Assembly: GCA_015680685.1 (NCBI GenBank)
Contig: MNCI01003413.1
Location: forward strand, 195,662-259,661
Origin: Gnetum montanum
Taxonomy: Eukaryota > Streptophyta > Gnetopsida > Gnetales > Gnetaceae
Reading direction: 5' to 3'
DNA length: 64,000 bases
Shown: positions 1 to 10,368 of the stretch, piece by piece
Layout of the letters: every line of letters starts with the position of its first letter
Position numbering within the stretch: the stretch's first letter is position 1
Position numbers and translations under genes: made by a program
The notes under the pieces: generated by a model
Told to the model about the DNA's origin: nothing
Databases searched by the model: none
Seen by the model: only the letters and a program-made list of their open reading frames with translations

Positions 1-287
1 AATTGATAATGTGCTCACGAACGGACAACGGAAGGCGCAATCTAGCCGTTGGCAGCAACAAGACGCTTCGCTCTTCTTCTCTTCTATTCTCTCTCCACTT
101 TTCTCTCAGCTGCCAACTGTGGCCTGATGTCATTGTAATAAGGTGTTCACCCTTGTTGTCATGAACACCAGTTTTTGTCAAGTCTTGTAATAAAGACCGT
201 TCACATGTCATCCCATTAGTTCCATTTCCCCTAATAATCCCATACCTACCTGATATCATTGTAAGGAACTCGAGGACGAGTTTTCAT

Positions 288-302
288 TCAGTCATGGGGG
301 TA
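288..302 (+). other. Polypurine tract of element D
   Basis: The sequence AGTCATGGGGGTA sits directly before the LTR start TGATGAG. It is the usual place and composition for the plus-strand primer of a gypsy element. The same motif lies beside the 3' LTRs of A (7626-7640), B (16090-16104) and E (46794-46807). Confidence 0.75.
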
Positions 303-1130
303 TGATGAGACGCGACTTGCACTGGGCCGCGATATCGCGTCGTCTCCTACGATATCGCGTACGCGATATCGCGTCCTGCCGCCATATCTATAAATAAGAG
401 GCGGCACTCCCTTCATTTCCCAATCCTGGCTAGTGTAGCGAAGCTCTGGCAGATTGATCACTCCAGAGTTAGAATTTTTCGCATGTGCCCGCAGTAGGAG
501 TCCTAGAGTGAACGGCTCTTTATTCAAGCAACTTGTAAACCTAAACCCAAGTTGTGTACGGCAATAAAGACGAACTTGATTGGATAAACCTTGCAGCACG
601 TGGCTTTATTTATTGCTTTCATTTACTGCTTTCCTAGTGCGTTCAAGTACGACTTGATTACGAGCGTCTATGGATGTGTACGGCTAGTCAAGGAATCGGC
701 TGCTTATCACACATAGGCTAAATAGGTGCCTCAGTGCGACCACTTCGAGCCCTTGCGTTACGTGTGGCGATCCCACTAACGATTAGCGTTTGGTAAGCCA
801 CAGTTGCATAGTTCAAGGTGTGTCCGGTAAGTGGGAACGGATGCTGAAACTAGTTAATTTAGACTTAGATCTTTAGTTAGAGTTAGTTAGTTTCTCAACC
901 CTTTCCCCTGATAGCATAGGAGATAAGCCGAAAATACCAAAAAAATCACATACCTCAGACTTTCTTAACCATACATCGTGACACTTACAAGCAAGCCTGG
1001 GAAGTCAACGAATGATTAACCCCAAGTGTTTCTTGTGGCGTTAAGGCATTTAGTCTATGGAGTTCGACCGGATCACGCGCGTATGCTCGTATTCGTATGG
1101 TTGAGTGTAGGGGTACCTCGCCACTCATCA
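303..1130 (+). repeat. 3' LTR of element D
   Basis: The 828-bp LTR starts TGATGAG and ends CTCATCA. A TATA box (TATAAATA) lies at 389-396, only about 86 bp from the LTR start, so U3 is very short. An AATAAA signal at 563-568 suggests that R ends near 590. The segment between LTR start and TATA is packed with palindromes of the type GCGATATCGC. The open frames seen across this LTR are not coding. Confidence 0.88.
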
Positions 1131-1180
1131 GCCACCTTATAGATAAATTATATATAATCTAGTTTAACATTATAACTATC

Positions 1181-2320
1181 CTCACCATGAAGCCTCTCTT
1201 CTTTTTTTCTTTTTCTTCTTTTTCTCTTCAAATTTTCCATCCTTGTCTACTTGTTTACCTCTTCTCTACACTTAATTTCATGGTTTTTTATCCTATTTAG
1301 GTTGAAAAAGAGCAAAGTGTAATGTTTTACAAAATTTTATCATCAAATGAAAAAATTGTATTTTCAAAATTTTTACAAAAGAACATGAAAATGTAGATAG
1401 TAAGGTGTGATATGGAGGGTTTATGAATTTTTTGTGTTGTGTTTATACATTAGATGGTTTATGATGTCAAGTGCTTTTGAATTTCTTATGTTTATAGATA
1501 AGAGGATTTCAAGGTTGCATTAGAAATTTTGTTATTAGTTTTTTAATTTTAAAATACCAATGACAAGCTTAAGTTTATGGAAGAAGTTTACTTTCACATA
1601 TGAGATGCATGGTGGTCATAAGTTCATAGATGTGTAAGAACTTTTGGAGCGAAAATGATGTTGTTTGTTATTCTCACCATGATGCCTCTCTTCTTTTTCT
1701 TTTTTTTTCTATTTGTCTTCATTTTTCCCATTCTTATTGTCTACCTTTTCTTTGCAATTGGTTTTATGGTTTTTTTGTGATATTTTGGTTTGTAGACAAC
1801 AAGGTGTGATGTGTTACAAAATTCTATCATTGAATGAAAAAATCTCCTTTCCAAAATTCGTATAAGAAAACTGCATGAAATTGTAGATAGTAAGCTATGA
1901 TTGGGAGGGCTTTTCAATTTCTTACATTGCATTTATACATTAGAGGGTTTCAAGAAAGTAGGATGTGATGTTGAGTTCTTTTGAATTTCTTGTATTTGTG
2001 TAAGAGGGCATCAAGATTACAATAGGCATTTTTTTAATTAGTTTTTTTTAACTTTAAAATACAAGTGGCAAGCTCTTGTTTATGGAAGAAGTTTACTTTC
2101 ACATATGAGATGCATGATGGTCATAGGTTCAAGGATGTGGAGGAATTCTTTCATAAAGCCTCTTTTCTTTTCTGTTTCTCTTCATTTTTTCTATCCTTCT
2201 TGTCTGCTCATCTACCTCTACTTTGCAATTGCTTTTTTTATTTTTTTTTACAGAATTTTTATTTATGTTATTTTAGTCTTTTGTCTTGCAATTGCTAGAT
2301 ATTGTGGTTTGTTGTAGATA
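1181..2320. repeat. Tandem repeat, about 490-bp unit, two full copies and a partial third
   Basis: Copies begin near 1181, 1673 and 2151, each opening with a (C)TCA..AAGCCTCT word and a T/C-rich tract. A better conserved block recurs near 1574-1640 and 2068-2140 around the words GTTTATGGAAGAAGTTTACT and CATATGAGATGCATG. That block follows a T-rich stretch, like the end of an intron, but no splice structure is convincing. The copies have drifted by point changes and small indels. No gene family is recognised. Confidence 0.7.
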
Positions 2321-3171
2321 TTTTCATTTCTTCATGCTAGCTTCTTATTGTAGTTATTTTAGTGATTACTATTCTTTTTTGGAGATTTGCAAAGTTTTTG
2401 TATAGGAGGAAAAAATTGATGCAAAATGTACAATTTTAGAAGAAGGCTTTGTAGTAGTTTGGGTCTATACTACATAGGAAATGCCTTTAGGCTAGCAACA
2501 TGTGAAGTGCATAAAGGGTGTTTCTATTATGCTTTGAATCCAACACCTTCAAGAGCATTTGTGTTCTCATATAGGAATTATTTTTGAGTTTTTGAACTAT
2601 TTTTCATTATGTTATGCTTTAGAAAAATTTTTAAATACCATTTTATAAAATATTGATTTATTATATAGTATTTTAATAGTAAAATTACTATAAATTATAA
2701 AATTAATTAGCTAATAAGAGGTTGACAATAAATTTCATATTTGATTGAAAAAAATAAAGAATCTCTTTAAAAAGAAATAAATATATTGAATAATGAGAGT
2801 TTCTCTACAATTATATAATGATATATATAGTAGAAATTTAGAATGCAACAAATAAAGAATCAACAAATAGTAATCATAGAAGAATTTCACATATTTGTTG
2901 CTTGCATTTTTGCAAATTTACATTAGGAAGGACGTTTTTTAGGAGGTTAGTATCCAATTGTTGGAGCCTAGTTTCTTCTACTTTACATCTTTTAATGTTA
3001 ATTCCTATTGCAATCCTTAAGTACCTCTTGAAATCAAAAGGTGGAAAAATTTTCAAGTAGTTAAAAGATTTTACTCTTGACATTGTAATAGATGTAAGTC
3101 TTGTTGTTTCTCATGCTCCAATGTCTATAGTAGCCACTTGTAATATTAATCCTTAGGATTTATGTATTGTA
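2321..3171. other. AT-rich stretch without recognised gene
   Basis: The stretch is AT-rich, especially 2600-2850, with only short chance frames. I see no conserved motif, tRNA or LTR end. Confidence 0.5.
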
Positions 3172-3451
3172 ATGGCCCATGCCAGTAGTTGTTTATATCT
3201 ACCATATTCTATAGGAGGAACTGAAACCTATTCAATGATTTATGAAACAAATGATTATAATGGCCCATGCTAATTTTACGAGTAGTTTTTTGTATCTACA
3301 ATGTTCTATAAGAGATATTGAAACTTGTTCAATGATTTATAAAAGAAATGATTGTAATGGCCCATGTTAATTTACTAGTAGTTATTTGTATCTACCATAT
3401 TCTATAGGAGGAATTGGAACCTGTTTAATGATTTATGAAACAAATGATTAG
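3172..3451. repeat. Tandem repeat, about 90-97-bp unit, three copies
   Basis: Three consecutive copies start near 3172, 3259 and 3356. Each opens with ATGGCCCATG and carries TCTACCATATTCTATAGGAG and an AATGATTTATGAAACAAATGA block with a few changes. The unit is non-coding. It abuts the end of the helicase fossil and could mark an end of the element that carried it, but no terminal motif proves that. Confidence 0.75.
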
Positions 3452-3489
3452 TTATGAGATATTAAAAATTTAATTATAATTTTAATTTT

Positions 3490-4560
3490 TTTTCTAATTG
3501 ATATAAACCTTTTTTACGTAAGTTCTTGCAAATGGAAAATTTGGTATGTATTCCTTGAATTTAGGAAAGTCAATCAAAACATACTTTGGTAGCTCAAACA
3601 ATTTGTTGTCATCATTATATATGATGTTGATAATAGATTCAATTGTTCCATTGACTAATCCTACAAAAATGCTTAAATTTGCAATTAGCATAACTTTAAC
3701 TTGTTCAACTATATAACTCTTTGAGTACAACTTTTTATCTTCTATATCTATTGTAGTTCTTGTTGAGCTAAATGTTGCTTGAATTCTTGCAACTGGCTTC
3801 TTTAGTGAGTAGATAATTCTTCAATTATGTAAGTCAATTTTTTATTCAACAAAAATAGATGAGTAGAGTTTATGAAATCTTTTCTAAGTCATTTTTTTGA
3901 AATTTCTGCTCTTTTCATTAATGTTTGCCAATTATCTTTTTCAACAACTCCAATTCTGATATTTTGTAGAATTATAAATATTTTTTCTATCTATATATAG
4001 CTCCAAGAGTAACAACTATAGTGAACATATTTCATAACTTCTTCTCTTTTGCATTTGTAATGTATGATAATTTATCTTTCCTAGTAGGTAGTTGTGCAAG
4101 ATCACCTATCAAAATGATAGATCTTCATTCAAAAGAATCCTATAAAATTAGTTTATATATTTTAGGTAGTTGAAGTAGAATAATAATATACTTTTAACTA
4201 TTATAGTGTAAAAAATCTTCTAAATGAATAGTACCTAATGTATCCAAAAAATTTGTCATAGCCATGCATCGATGGTTTCTAAAAGTTTACCTCTTATAAA
4301 ACAAATTTCCTCAATTAGTATGTATTTTGTATTTTGTATTCTATAATTGTTCTTGAACCTTGATGAGGCCTTATGCTTAGAATTCTGTAGTGTTTTCTAT
4401 TGTAATATAAAAATGCATTGTGTGTCATTTAACCTGATATGTTGAATGTTGTAACACCTATAGGAGTCAATGTTAGTAATAATTGGTCTTTATTATACTA
4501 AAAATATTGATGTATTACTTTGATGAAGTATGATTTTCCTATTCCTACTATTCCCTAAAA
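3490..4560 (-). pseudogene. PIF1-like / Helitron-type helicase fossil
   Basis: Read on the minus strand in shifting frames, this stretch keeps the PIF1 helicase motifs in the right order. Walker A reads GIVGIGKSYFI near 4525-4553. A motif Ia-like block reads TPIGVTTFNISG near 4440-4480. A Walker B-like ILIEEICFI lies near 4290-4315, with the usual Asp-Glu changed to Glu-Glu. Motif III reads ILIGDLAQLPTRKDKLSY near 4080-4130. The C-terminal block VMLIANLSIFVGLVNGT lies near 3640-3700. In plants most such copies come from Helitrons, so that origin is likely but inferred. Stops and frameshifts make it dead. No Rep domain or Helitron terminus was found, and the last C-terminal motif is missing. 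Confidence 0.8.
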
Positions 4561-4599
4561 GACATAATCAATGCATAATTAGAATTGGTTATAAAATGC

Positions 4600-6229
4600 A
4601 ATAAAATTCATCTTGTAGTTTATATTAGTACTTGAATAATCATCAACAATGGTTATGTTTCTTTCATGAGGCTTGTGTTGTGATGTTGTTGTATTATATT
4701 GAAGGCTATTTTTTTTTGTTTATATTAAAGTCTCTCATATTTCTTTTCTTACATAGCAGCATCCAATAATTGTGAACCTTGTAGTAGCTATATTGTACTA
4801 AATATTTCAGGAGTTAAGTTTAGTTGATTAAAAGTGACATTTGTAGTTCTCAGATAATATAATAAATCATAGTCTTACACCCAAAGCTAGAATAGGTAGG
4901 CTAATGTGCATCAATCAATCATTTAAATAGGTAGGTAGGTCTTACCAAACAAAGCTTGTAAAGGGCTAAGTAATGATTTGTGGCATTATATTCATGACAT
5001 TATAAAAAAAGTAGCATACTTGCTACCATTAATGTAATGCACTAGACTATTTTGGGGGCTCTTCTACTAGCCATGTTACACTAGCATAATAGAAGTTCCA
5101 CAATACAACAATATATATAGGCATAAGTAGTGAGTTCACAATAGCACTTCACTTTTATTAATGGGTTGTAAATACTATGTTGCAGCACTCGGTACTAAAA
5201 TTTAGTACTAAAATAAACTCTAAAATGGCTTGCGTCATAGGGGTAGGTAAGGGATTAAAGATAATAAATAAATAAATAAATATTTATTTGGAATATTACC
5301 TACTTGTAACCAAGCATAGAAAATGATGGTGAAGCACCTTCATAGGGTGCACAATTACTCGAAGCTACTGAAAGGTGGAAACAAAAGTTTGAATACTTAC
5401 CTTATTACTACTTTTTCCTTATTAGATGGCTTTCTTAAGAGATCTTTCTTGATGTTCACCTTTTTTAAGGTTGTCCGTGGGAAACATCAACAAAAGAGAA
5501 AATAGCCTAATTAAATCAACCTGCCTATCCTACCTACCTAATTTACTTTGTCTAACAGTTCTAGTAATGCCACATAATTGAATTTGATGACTTAATTCTT
5601 CCTAGCCTTCACTTATAAGGATGGCTCAATCAAGATGCAACCCCACTCCCCCCCCCCCAAGAAAAAATGACCCCCTAAAAAATCTAGGAATAATAAGTAG
5701 TTGTTATCCCTTTTTCCAACTTATAAACTATTATAGGTAACCTTTCACTATTGGTTTATAAGTAATGGTAATAGGATAAATGTTTTTGATGGACTACCTT
5801 TCCCACTTTACCTAAATGACTATTACTTACCTTACCACACTACCTATTTCCTAATGCACCCTTGACTACACTTCTACTTGGTGTAATAACACCTTTTGCA
5901 AATTTGCAATCAGTTAATGGAGACTAATAGTTTACCACTAGAGGTGTCATAGCCACTTGAAAGCATGCTTCTAGGGAGGATTCTCCTTAGTATAAACCCA
6001 CACATAACATAAGGGGGATGGAGTCTTCAAAGTTTTGATTAGAGGGAGTAGAGAAAAATCAATCTCCTTGTTAGGGTATTCCAAAGGTGTAACTAGGGCA
6101 TAACACATAGGTGAAAAAATTTCCAATACTTCAACCAAAGAAGTGACCAATAGAAGAACAAAATCCCAAATCTTACATGTGGTCCCTTATGGTCCAATGA
6201 ATGAAGGGATGTAGTGCCTTTCTCCTCTC
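4600..6229. other. Non-coding stretch with simple repeats
   Basis: No gene is recognised. It holds a short TAAA microsatellite near 5263-5285, several AGGTAGGTAGGT words near 4925 with CCTACCTACCTA words near 5530 on the opposite strand, and a C-run at 5649-5658. The paired words could belong to a decayed inverted-repeat transposon, but I could not define its ends. Confidence 0.4.
5701..5781. repeat. Foldback (MITE-like) hairpin candidate
   Basis: Two exact arms, ACTTATAAAC (5719-5728) and GTTTATAAGT (5754-5763), face each other. Their outer flanks also pair imperfectly, giving arms of about 28 bases. It could be a small foldback element or a chance hairpin in AT-rich DNA. Confidence 0.3.
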
Positions 6230-6616
6230 TCAAAATAGCATTATTGAAGTTGCGCTAGGAATGGCCAAAGTGATTATTGTTTATAGTAGTCTTAAGATTG
6301 AGGAGGAGTTCCACTTGGATAGTACTGTTGGTTGTAGAATTGTCTATAATTTCCTTATGGATAAGGTAATCTCCTAAGCATTTTCTTTTCCACCAACTTA
6401 GGATTCAAACTAAAATTTCTAGACATTTATAGATGTAAAATAACTTAGCAACAAGCCTTTCGATATTCATATTGACAAATGTCACATCCATCATTCTCCT
6501 TTGTATCAAAGTATACAACCTCTTTCATTATTCCATGTTTCCCATTTTTACAACAAGTGTCCTTGCCTATTTCCTTGTTATTTTCTCTTCTTATCTTAGT
6601 CTATTAATTCCACCTC
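6230..6616 (-). pseudogene. gag C-terminal fragment of element C
   Basis: This aligns with 10920-11120 of element A on the same strand. It shares the GAGTTCCACTTGGATA word and the stretch that encodes the Cys/His cluster in A and B. The reading frame is broken. It continues at 14098 beyond element A. Confidence 0.65.
6612..6616. repeat. Target-site duplication of element A (left copy)
   Basis: ACCTC directly precedes the LTR end TGATGAG and is repeated exactly at 14093-14097 after the other LTR. Confidence 0.9.
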
Positions 6617-7625
6617 TGATGAGTGGCGAGGTACCCCTACACTCAACCATACGAAATGAGCGTAGCACATGCGATCCAGTCGAACTCTACAGACTAAATG
6701 CCTACACACCCCATGGAACACTTGGGGTTAATCATTCGTTGTCTTCCCAGACTTACTTGTAGTTGTCATGGTGTATGGTTAAGTAAGTCTGAGGTATATG
6801 ATTTTTATGATCTTTTATGTGTTTTTCTCCTATGCTATTGAGGTGAAGGGTTGAGAAACTAGCTAACTCTAACTAAGGACTAAGTCTAAGTTAACTAGCG
6901 TCAGCATTCATTCCCACTTACCGTACACACCCTAAACCGATACAACCGCGGCTACTAAACACTAATCATTGCTGGGATCACCGCGCGTAATGCACATGCT
7001 TGAACTAGTCGTACTGAGGCACCCAACTAGGAGGAAAGGGTTGAGAAAATCTATCTAGCCTCCATGCGATGAGTAGCCGATTCCTTGACTAACCATACAC
7101 ATCTCCTGTGCACAACTACCACTGGGATTACCAAACGTGGATCCTGGATATGCCACTGGGTTACCAAGTAGTCACACGAGATGCTCATAATCAAGTCGTA
7201 CTCATACCACATGCAATGACCAGTCGATTCCTTGACTAACCGTACACATCCTTTGATGCTCGTAATCAAGTCATACTCATACCACATTCTAGGAAAGCAA
7301 TAAATAACATTTAAATAAAATCCTATTTTATGCACTACAAGGTTTATCCAATAAAGTTTGTCTTTATTGTCATACACAACTTGTGTTCAGGTACAATGTT
7401 TCTTGAATAAAGATCCATTCACTCTAGGACTCCTACTGCGGGCACATGGAAAATAATCTATCTCTGGAGTGATCAAACTACCAGATTTTCTCTACTTCTT
7501 GACCATGATGGGAAATAAGGGGAGAGCCACCTCTTATTGATATATTTTGCGGCGGACCGCGATATCATGACGGCTACAATATTGCATACGCAATATCGTA
7601 ATGCATGTGATATCGTGTCTCACCA
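6617..7625 (-). repeat. 3' LTR of element A
   Basis: The 1009-bp copy pairs with 13033-14092. It is shorter because part of the U3 palindrome segment near 7560-7620 is missing. Its outer end reads TGATGAG and its inner end CTCACCA, one change from CTCATCA. The two LTRs differ by scattered changes, many of them C/T or G/A transitions. Confidence 0.88.
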
Positions 7626-7640
7626 TACCCCCATGACTGA
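7626..7640 (-). other. Polypurine tract of element A
   Basis: On the minus strand AGTCATGGGGGTA lies next to the 3' LTR start, as in D, B and E. Confidence 0.75.
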
Positions 7641-9589
7641 ATAAAAACTCATCCTCGAGTTCCTTACAATAATATTAGGAAGGTATGGAATTATTGAGGG
7701 GAATGGAACTAATGGGATGACATGTGAACGGATCATCATTACAAGACTTGACAAAACTTGTGTTCATGACAACAAGGGTGAACACCTTATTACAATGACA
7801 TCAGGCCTTAGTTGGTAGCTGAGAAAGAGAGAGAGAAAGAAGCATTGCTGCTGCCAACGCCAAGATTGCGTCTTCGTTGTCCATCCGTAAGTGTGCCATC
7901 GATCTTGCTCCTTGCATAGCTACTTCAACGCTGCTCCATTCCAAGTGTTTACTCCAGATCCAATCCGTTGTTGCATGTCCACCATTTACACACACAACAC
8001 AATCATATATTAGCAAGGGTAAATGAATCATCATGTAATTAATACCTTGCTTCAGTGTAGGTCCATTGGCTAGGTTGTGGTATGGCTGATATGGATCTGG
8101 GAATATATTAATGATGAATACCAAAGGTGTAGGGGTTAGGAAGAAAATCAAAAATCAAAAATTTCGGGCCTAGGAGAAAAATCGAAAAAATCAAGCCCTG
8201 TAGCCCCATGACTAATCACGAACCTCCAGTAGCGTTAGAATGGAGAAAGAAAAGGAGTAAGAAAGATAGATAAAAAGGGACAACTATGGCATCGATGAAA
8301 TGAATTTCAAGATGGAAATGAACAAAATAAAATAAATTGCAAAATGTTAAGAGAAAGAATTTAACCAATGCTCCAAATAGGAATGTCAATGTCTCCTCCC
8401 CAAAGCAGGCTCATGCCCTTGATGCCCTGCCCTGACAAACCTACAGTCAAAGAGTCTGTAGGCTCTGAGAGTGTCATTGGAACAAGAGTTAAAGTCTTAA
8501 CCATAAGAATTTACCAAAAAGAAAATAATTTATCTACCAAAATATATGCACTAATGATACAATCAGCAATGAGGTGAACAATGGAGAGAAGGATGGAGAG
8601 AAGAGAATGGGATGGAATCCCAAGAACAAGGTGGTGTACAGCCCCTTGTGTGTTTTATAATTAATGTGACTTCGCAAGTCTCATTCCAACTCCAGCCTCA
8701 AACAAACCACATCCAGTGACATCGCATCAATACAGTTGGCTGAACCATCCACTTAGGGAACAAGAATGCATCTCCAAAGAGCCACCACCATTCCGATGAA
8801 ACAAAGGAGAGAATGGGAAGTGAGAAGGGCCTTAGTTAGAGGGAACATTTTTAGTTCCATAACTAGTGCTTGTTGCCCAAGTTTATTCGTGTAAGGGGTA
8901 TGCTTTGAATTCTCACTTTGTTTTTTTTTTTTTTTGTGTTTTGTATTTTTATGTGTGAGAACCACACCATGCAAAGACTTCTTATTTTTTTTGTCTCAAC
9001 TTCCGATAGTTGGGAAACATCGGAACGGTAAGAAAACTCAAGAAGAAACATTCAAGCACCCAAGAGAATGACCAACAAAAAAGCATCAAGTTCCCTTAAA
9101 GTCACACCCTTTTCAATCCTTGAGTCCTTTCTTAGTTTGAGAAATGCCTAGTCACTGATTCATTTAAGTTCTTATTAAGATGGGATTGTACATTTCCAAG
9201 CCGAGAGAAACCATAGAAATTGGTGGATGGATGGATGAAGTGATCTCATTGCCTACCATATCAAAAGAAACATACCTTAGTATCAACATTGTGATGAAAG
9301 GTAAAAACCAAACATTAGAAATCAATATGAAAATAGTTCATACCATCATTCCGAACACTTATTATGGGACAAACTTACATGGCAGAACACACACACACAC
9401 AAATTGGAAAATTATAATGATGTTGTAAAACAAAAAATAGAAAAGTTAAAGAAATTTGTAAAACAAAAATTAGAAAAGTTAAAGAAAATTGTAAAACAAA
9501 AATATGTAAGACAATAACATTCTAAAACAAAAACGTGTAAAACAAAAATCGAAAAAGAACTAAGGGCCCCATATGATCAACATAGGTGG
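7641..9589 (-). other. 3' internal non-coding region of element A
   Basis: No gene is supported. Bases 9060-9430 match 19900-20240 of element B, which lies downstream of the B integrase, so this is post-pol sequence. A short tandem of GTAAAACAAAAAT(T)AGAAAAG words occupies 9424-9555. A similar AT-rich run follows integrase in B (20340-20400) and protease in E (44945-45145). Confidence 0.65.
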
Positions 9590-9609
9590 CCATCTCCCTC
9601 ATGACTAAG
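9590..9609 (-). other. Internal polypurine-like motif of element A
   Basis: On the minus strand it reads CTTAGTCATGAGGGAGATGG, very like the terminal tract. The same motif occurs at the matching place in B (20423-20444) and E (44886-44910). Confidence 0.5.
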
Positions 9610-9714
9610 TGGAAAGGGAGAGATCTGAAATAATGAGCACCTGTTTGAGTTTCTTAAAACTATCCAACTTCTCCCAAATGATGATCTTAGATTAAGGGGT
9701 GAAAGTTGGCAACG

Positions 9715-10330
9715 CTAATATTCCAATGTATCTATGCCTTCGTTGTTGGCATGGGTTTCCTCAGTTCGTTCCATGCATATTTGTCTGCTCCTTCTAGTAG
9801 CTCTCAACCACGGGGTGTCTACTACTTCTTGTGTGGTTGCTACATATAGGCATTTTTGTTGCAAAGTTTCAAGGGAACACTTGTCACATGGAGGCATTTC
9901 CTCCATGTCATCACCCGATGAATCACTATATGTGATGCATGGAACTTTCCTCTTCTCGATCTTTCCACAAATGTTTATCTTAGAAATTTCCAAGGAAAGA
10001 TCATGGATCCTAAGGCATGCGTCTACTATACTTAGCCATACCCTTCCCATTATAATTGGGAAGTCCCCTTCGTTGTTGTTTACTTCAATCACCAAAAAAT
10101 CAGCTGGGTAAGACCAACCACACACAGTGGTAATGATGTCCTCCACCAATCCCAAGGGAATGGTGATGGACTAGTCTGCTAGCTCTAGTTGAATGTTGCT
10201 CTTCTTGAGTGGAGGCAAGTTCTAGGTTTTATACAGTTCTTGTGAGATTAAGTTGATCTGGGAACCTGAGTCAAGAAGAGCCCTATGTGGTTTGCTCCCG
10301 GTGATCTGTAAATAGATTAAGGGACTCCTA
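9715..10330 (-). pseudogene. Aspartic protease of element A
   Basis: The retroviral-type protease processes the Gag(-Pol) polyprotein. The active-site stretch reads LLDSGSQINLIS near 10250-10285. The downstream part is an open frame (10155-9715) with GLVEDI, the flap-like PADFLVIEVNN and PIIMGRVWL, where the family has I-x-GR-x-W/F-L. A UAG interrupts it shortly after the active site, before NLPPLKK; B has Trp there. The family usually carries D-L-G-A/S at the active site, and here it is D-S-G-S. No RT follows. Confidence 0.75.
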
Positions 10331-10368
10331 GGGTTAGTTAGTTTCCTAGGAAGGTGGCCTTCCTTGAT

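Larger units (their letters stand above)
1..1130 (+). mobile_element. Element D: 3' end of an Athila-like LTR retrotransposon
   Basis: This is the 3' end of a plus-strand element whose body lies left of the window. Bases 1-287 are non-coding 3' internal sequence, matching in reverse complement the part of element A at about 7640-7880. A purine-rich tract and a complete 3' LTR follow. The orientation is set by the tract lying left of the LTR, as in the other copies. CpG-rich words are well preserved, which suggests a younger copy than A, B or C. The right flank begins GCCAC, the expected target duplication, which cannot be checked without the left end. Confidence 0.8.

Noticed and set aside
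288-599. A 103-codon open frame on the minus strand
   Set aside because: It lies entirely in the PPT and LTR of element D and overlaps the promoter; similar LTRs do not keep it open.
3172-3451. CRISPR-like array
   Set aside because: Three long diverged direct repeats without spacers in plant DNA; a plain tandem repeat.
5649-5658. C-run, also at 50520-50532 and 51700-51715
   Set aside because: Simple homopolymers that are often sequencing or slippage noise; no function supported.
7051-7377. A 108-codon open frame on the minus strand
   Set aside because: It lies in the 3' LTR of A and is not conserved in the other LTR copies.
9387-9400. CA microsatellite, also at 20267-20278
   Set aside because: Ordinary short microsatellites.
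9734-10111. Long plus-strand frame
   Set aside because: It is antisense to the protease of A, whose motifs are clear on the minus strand.
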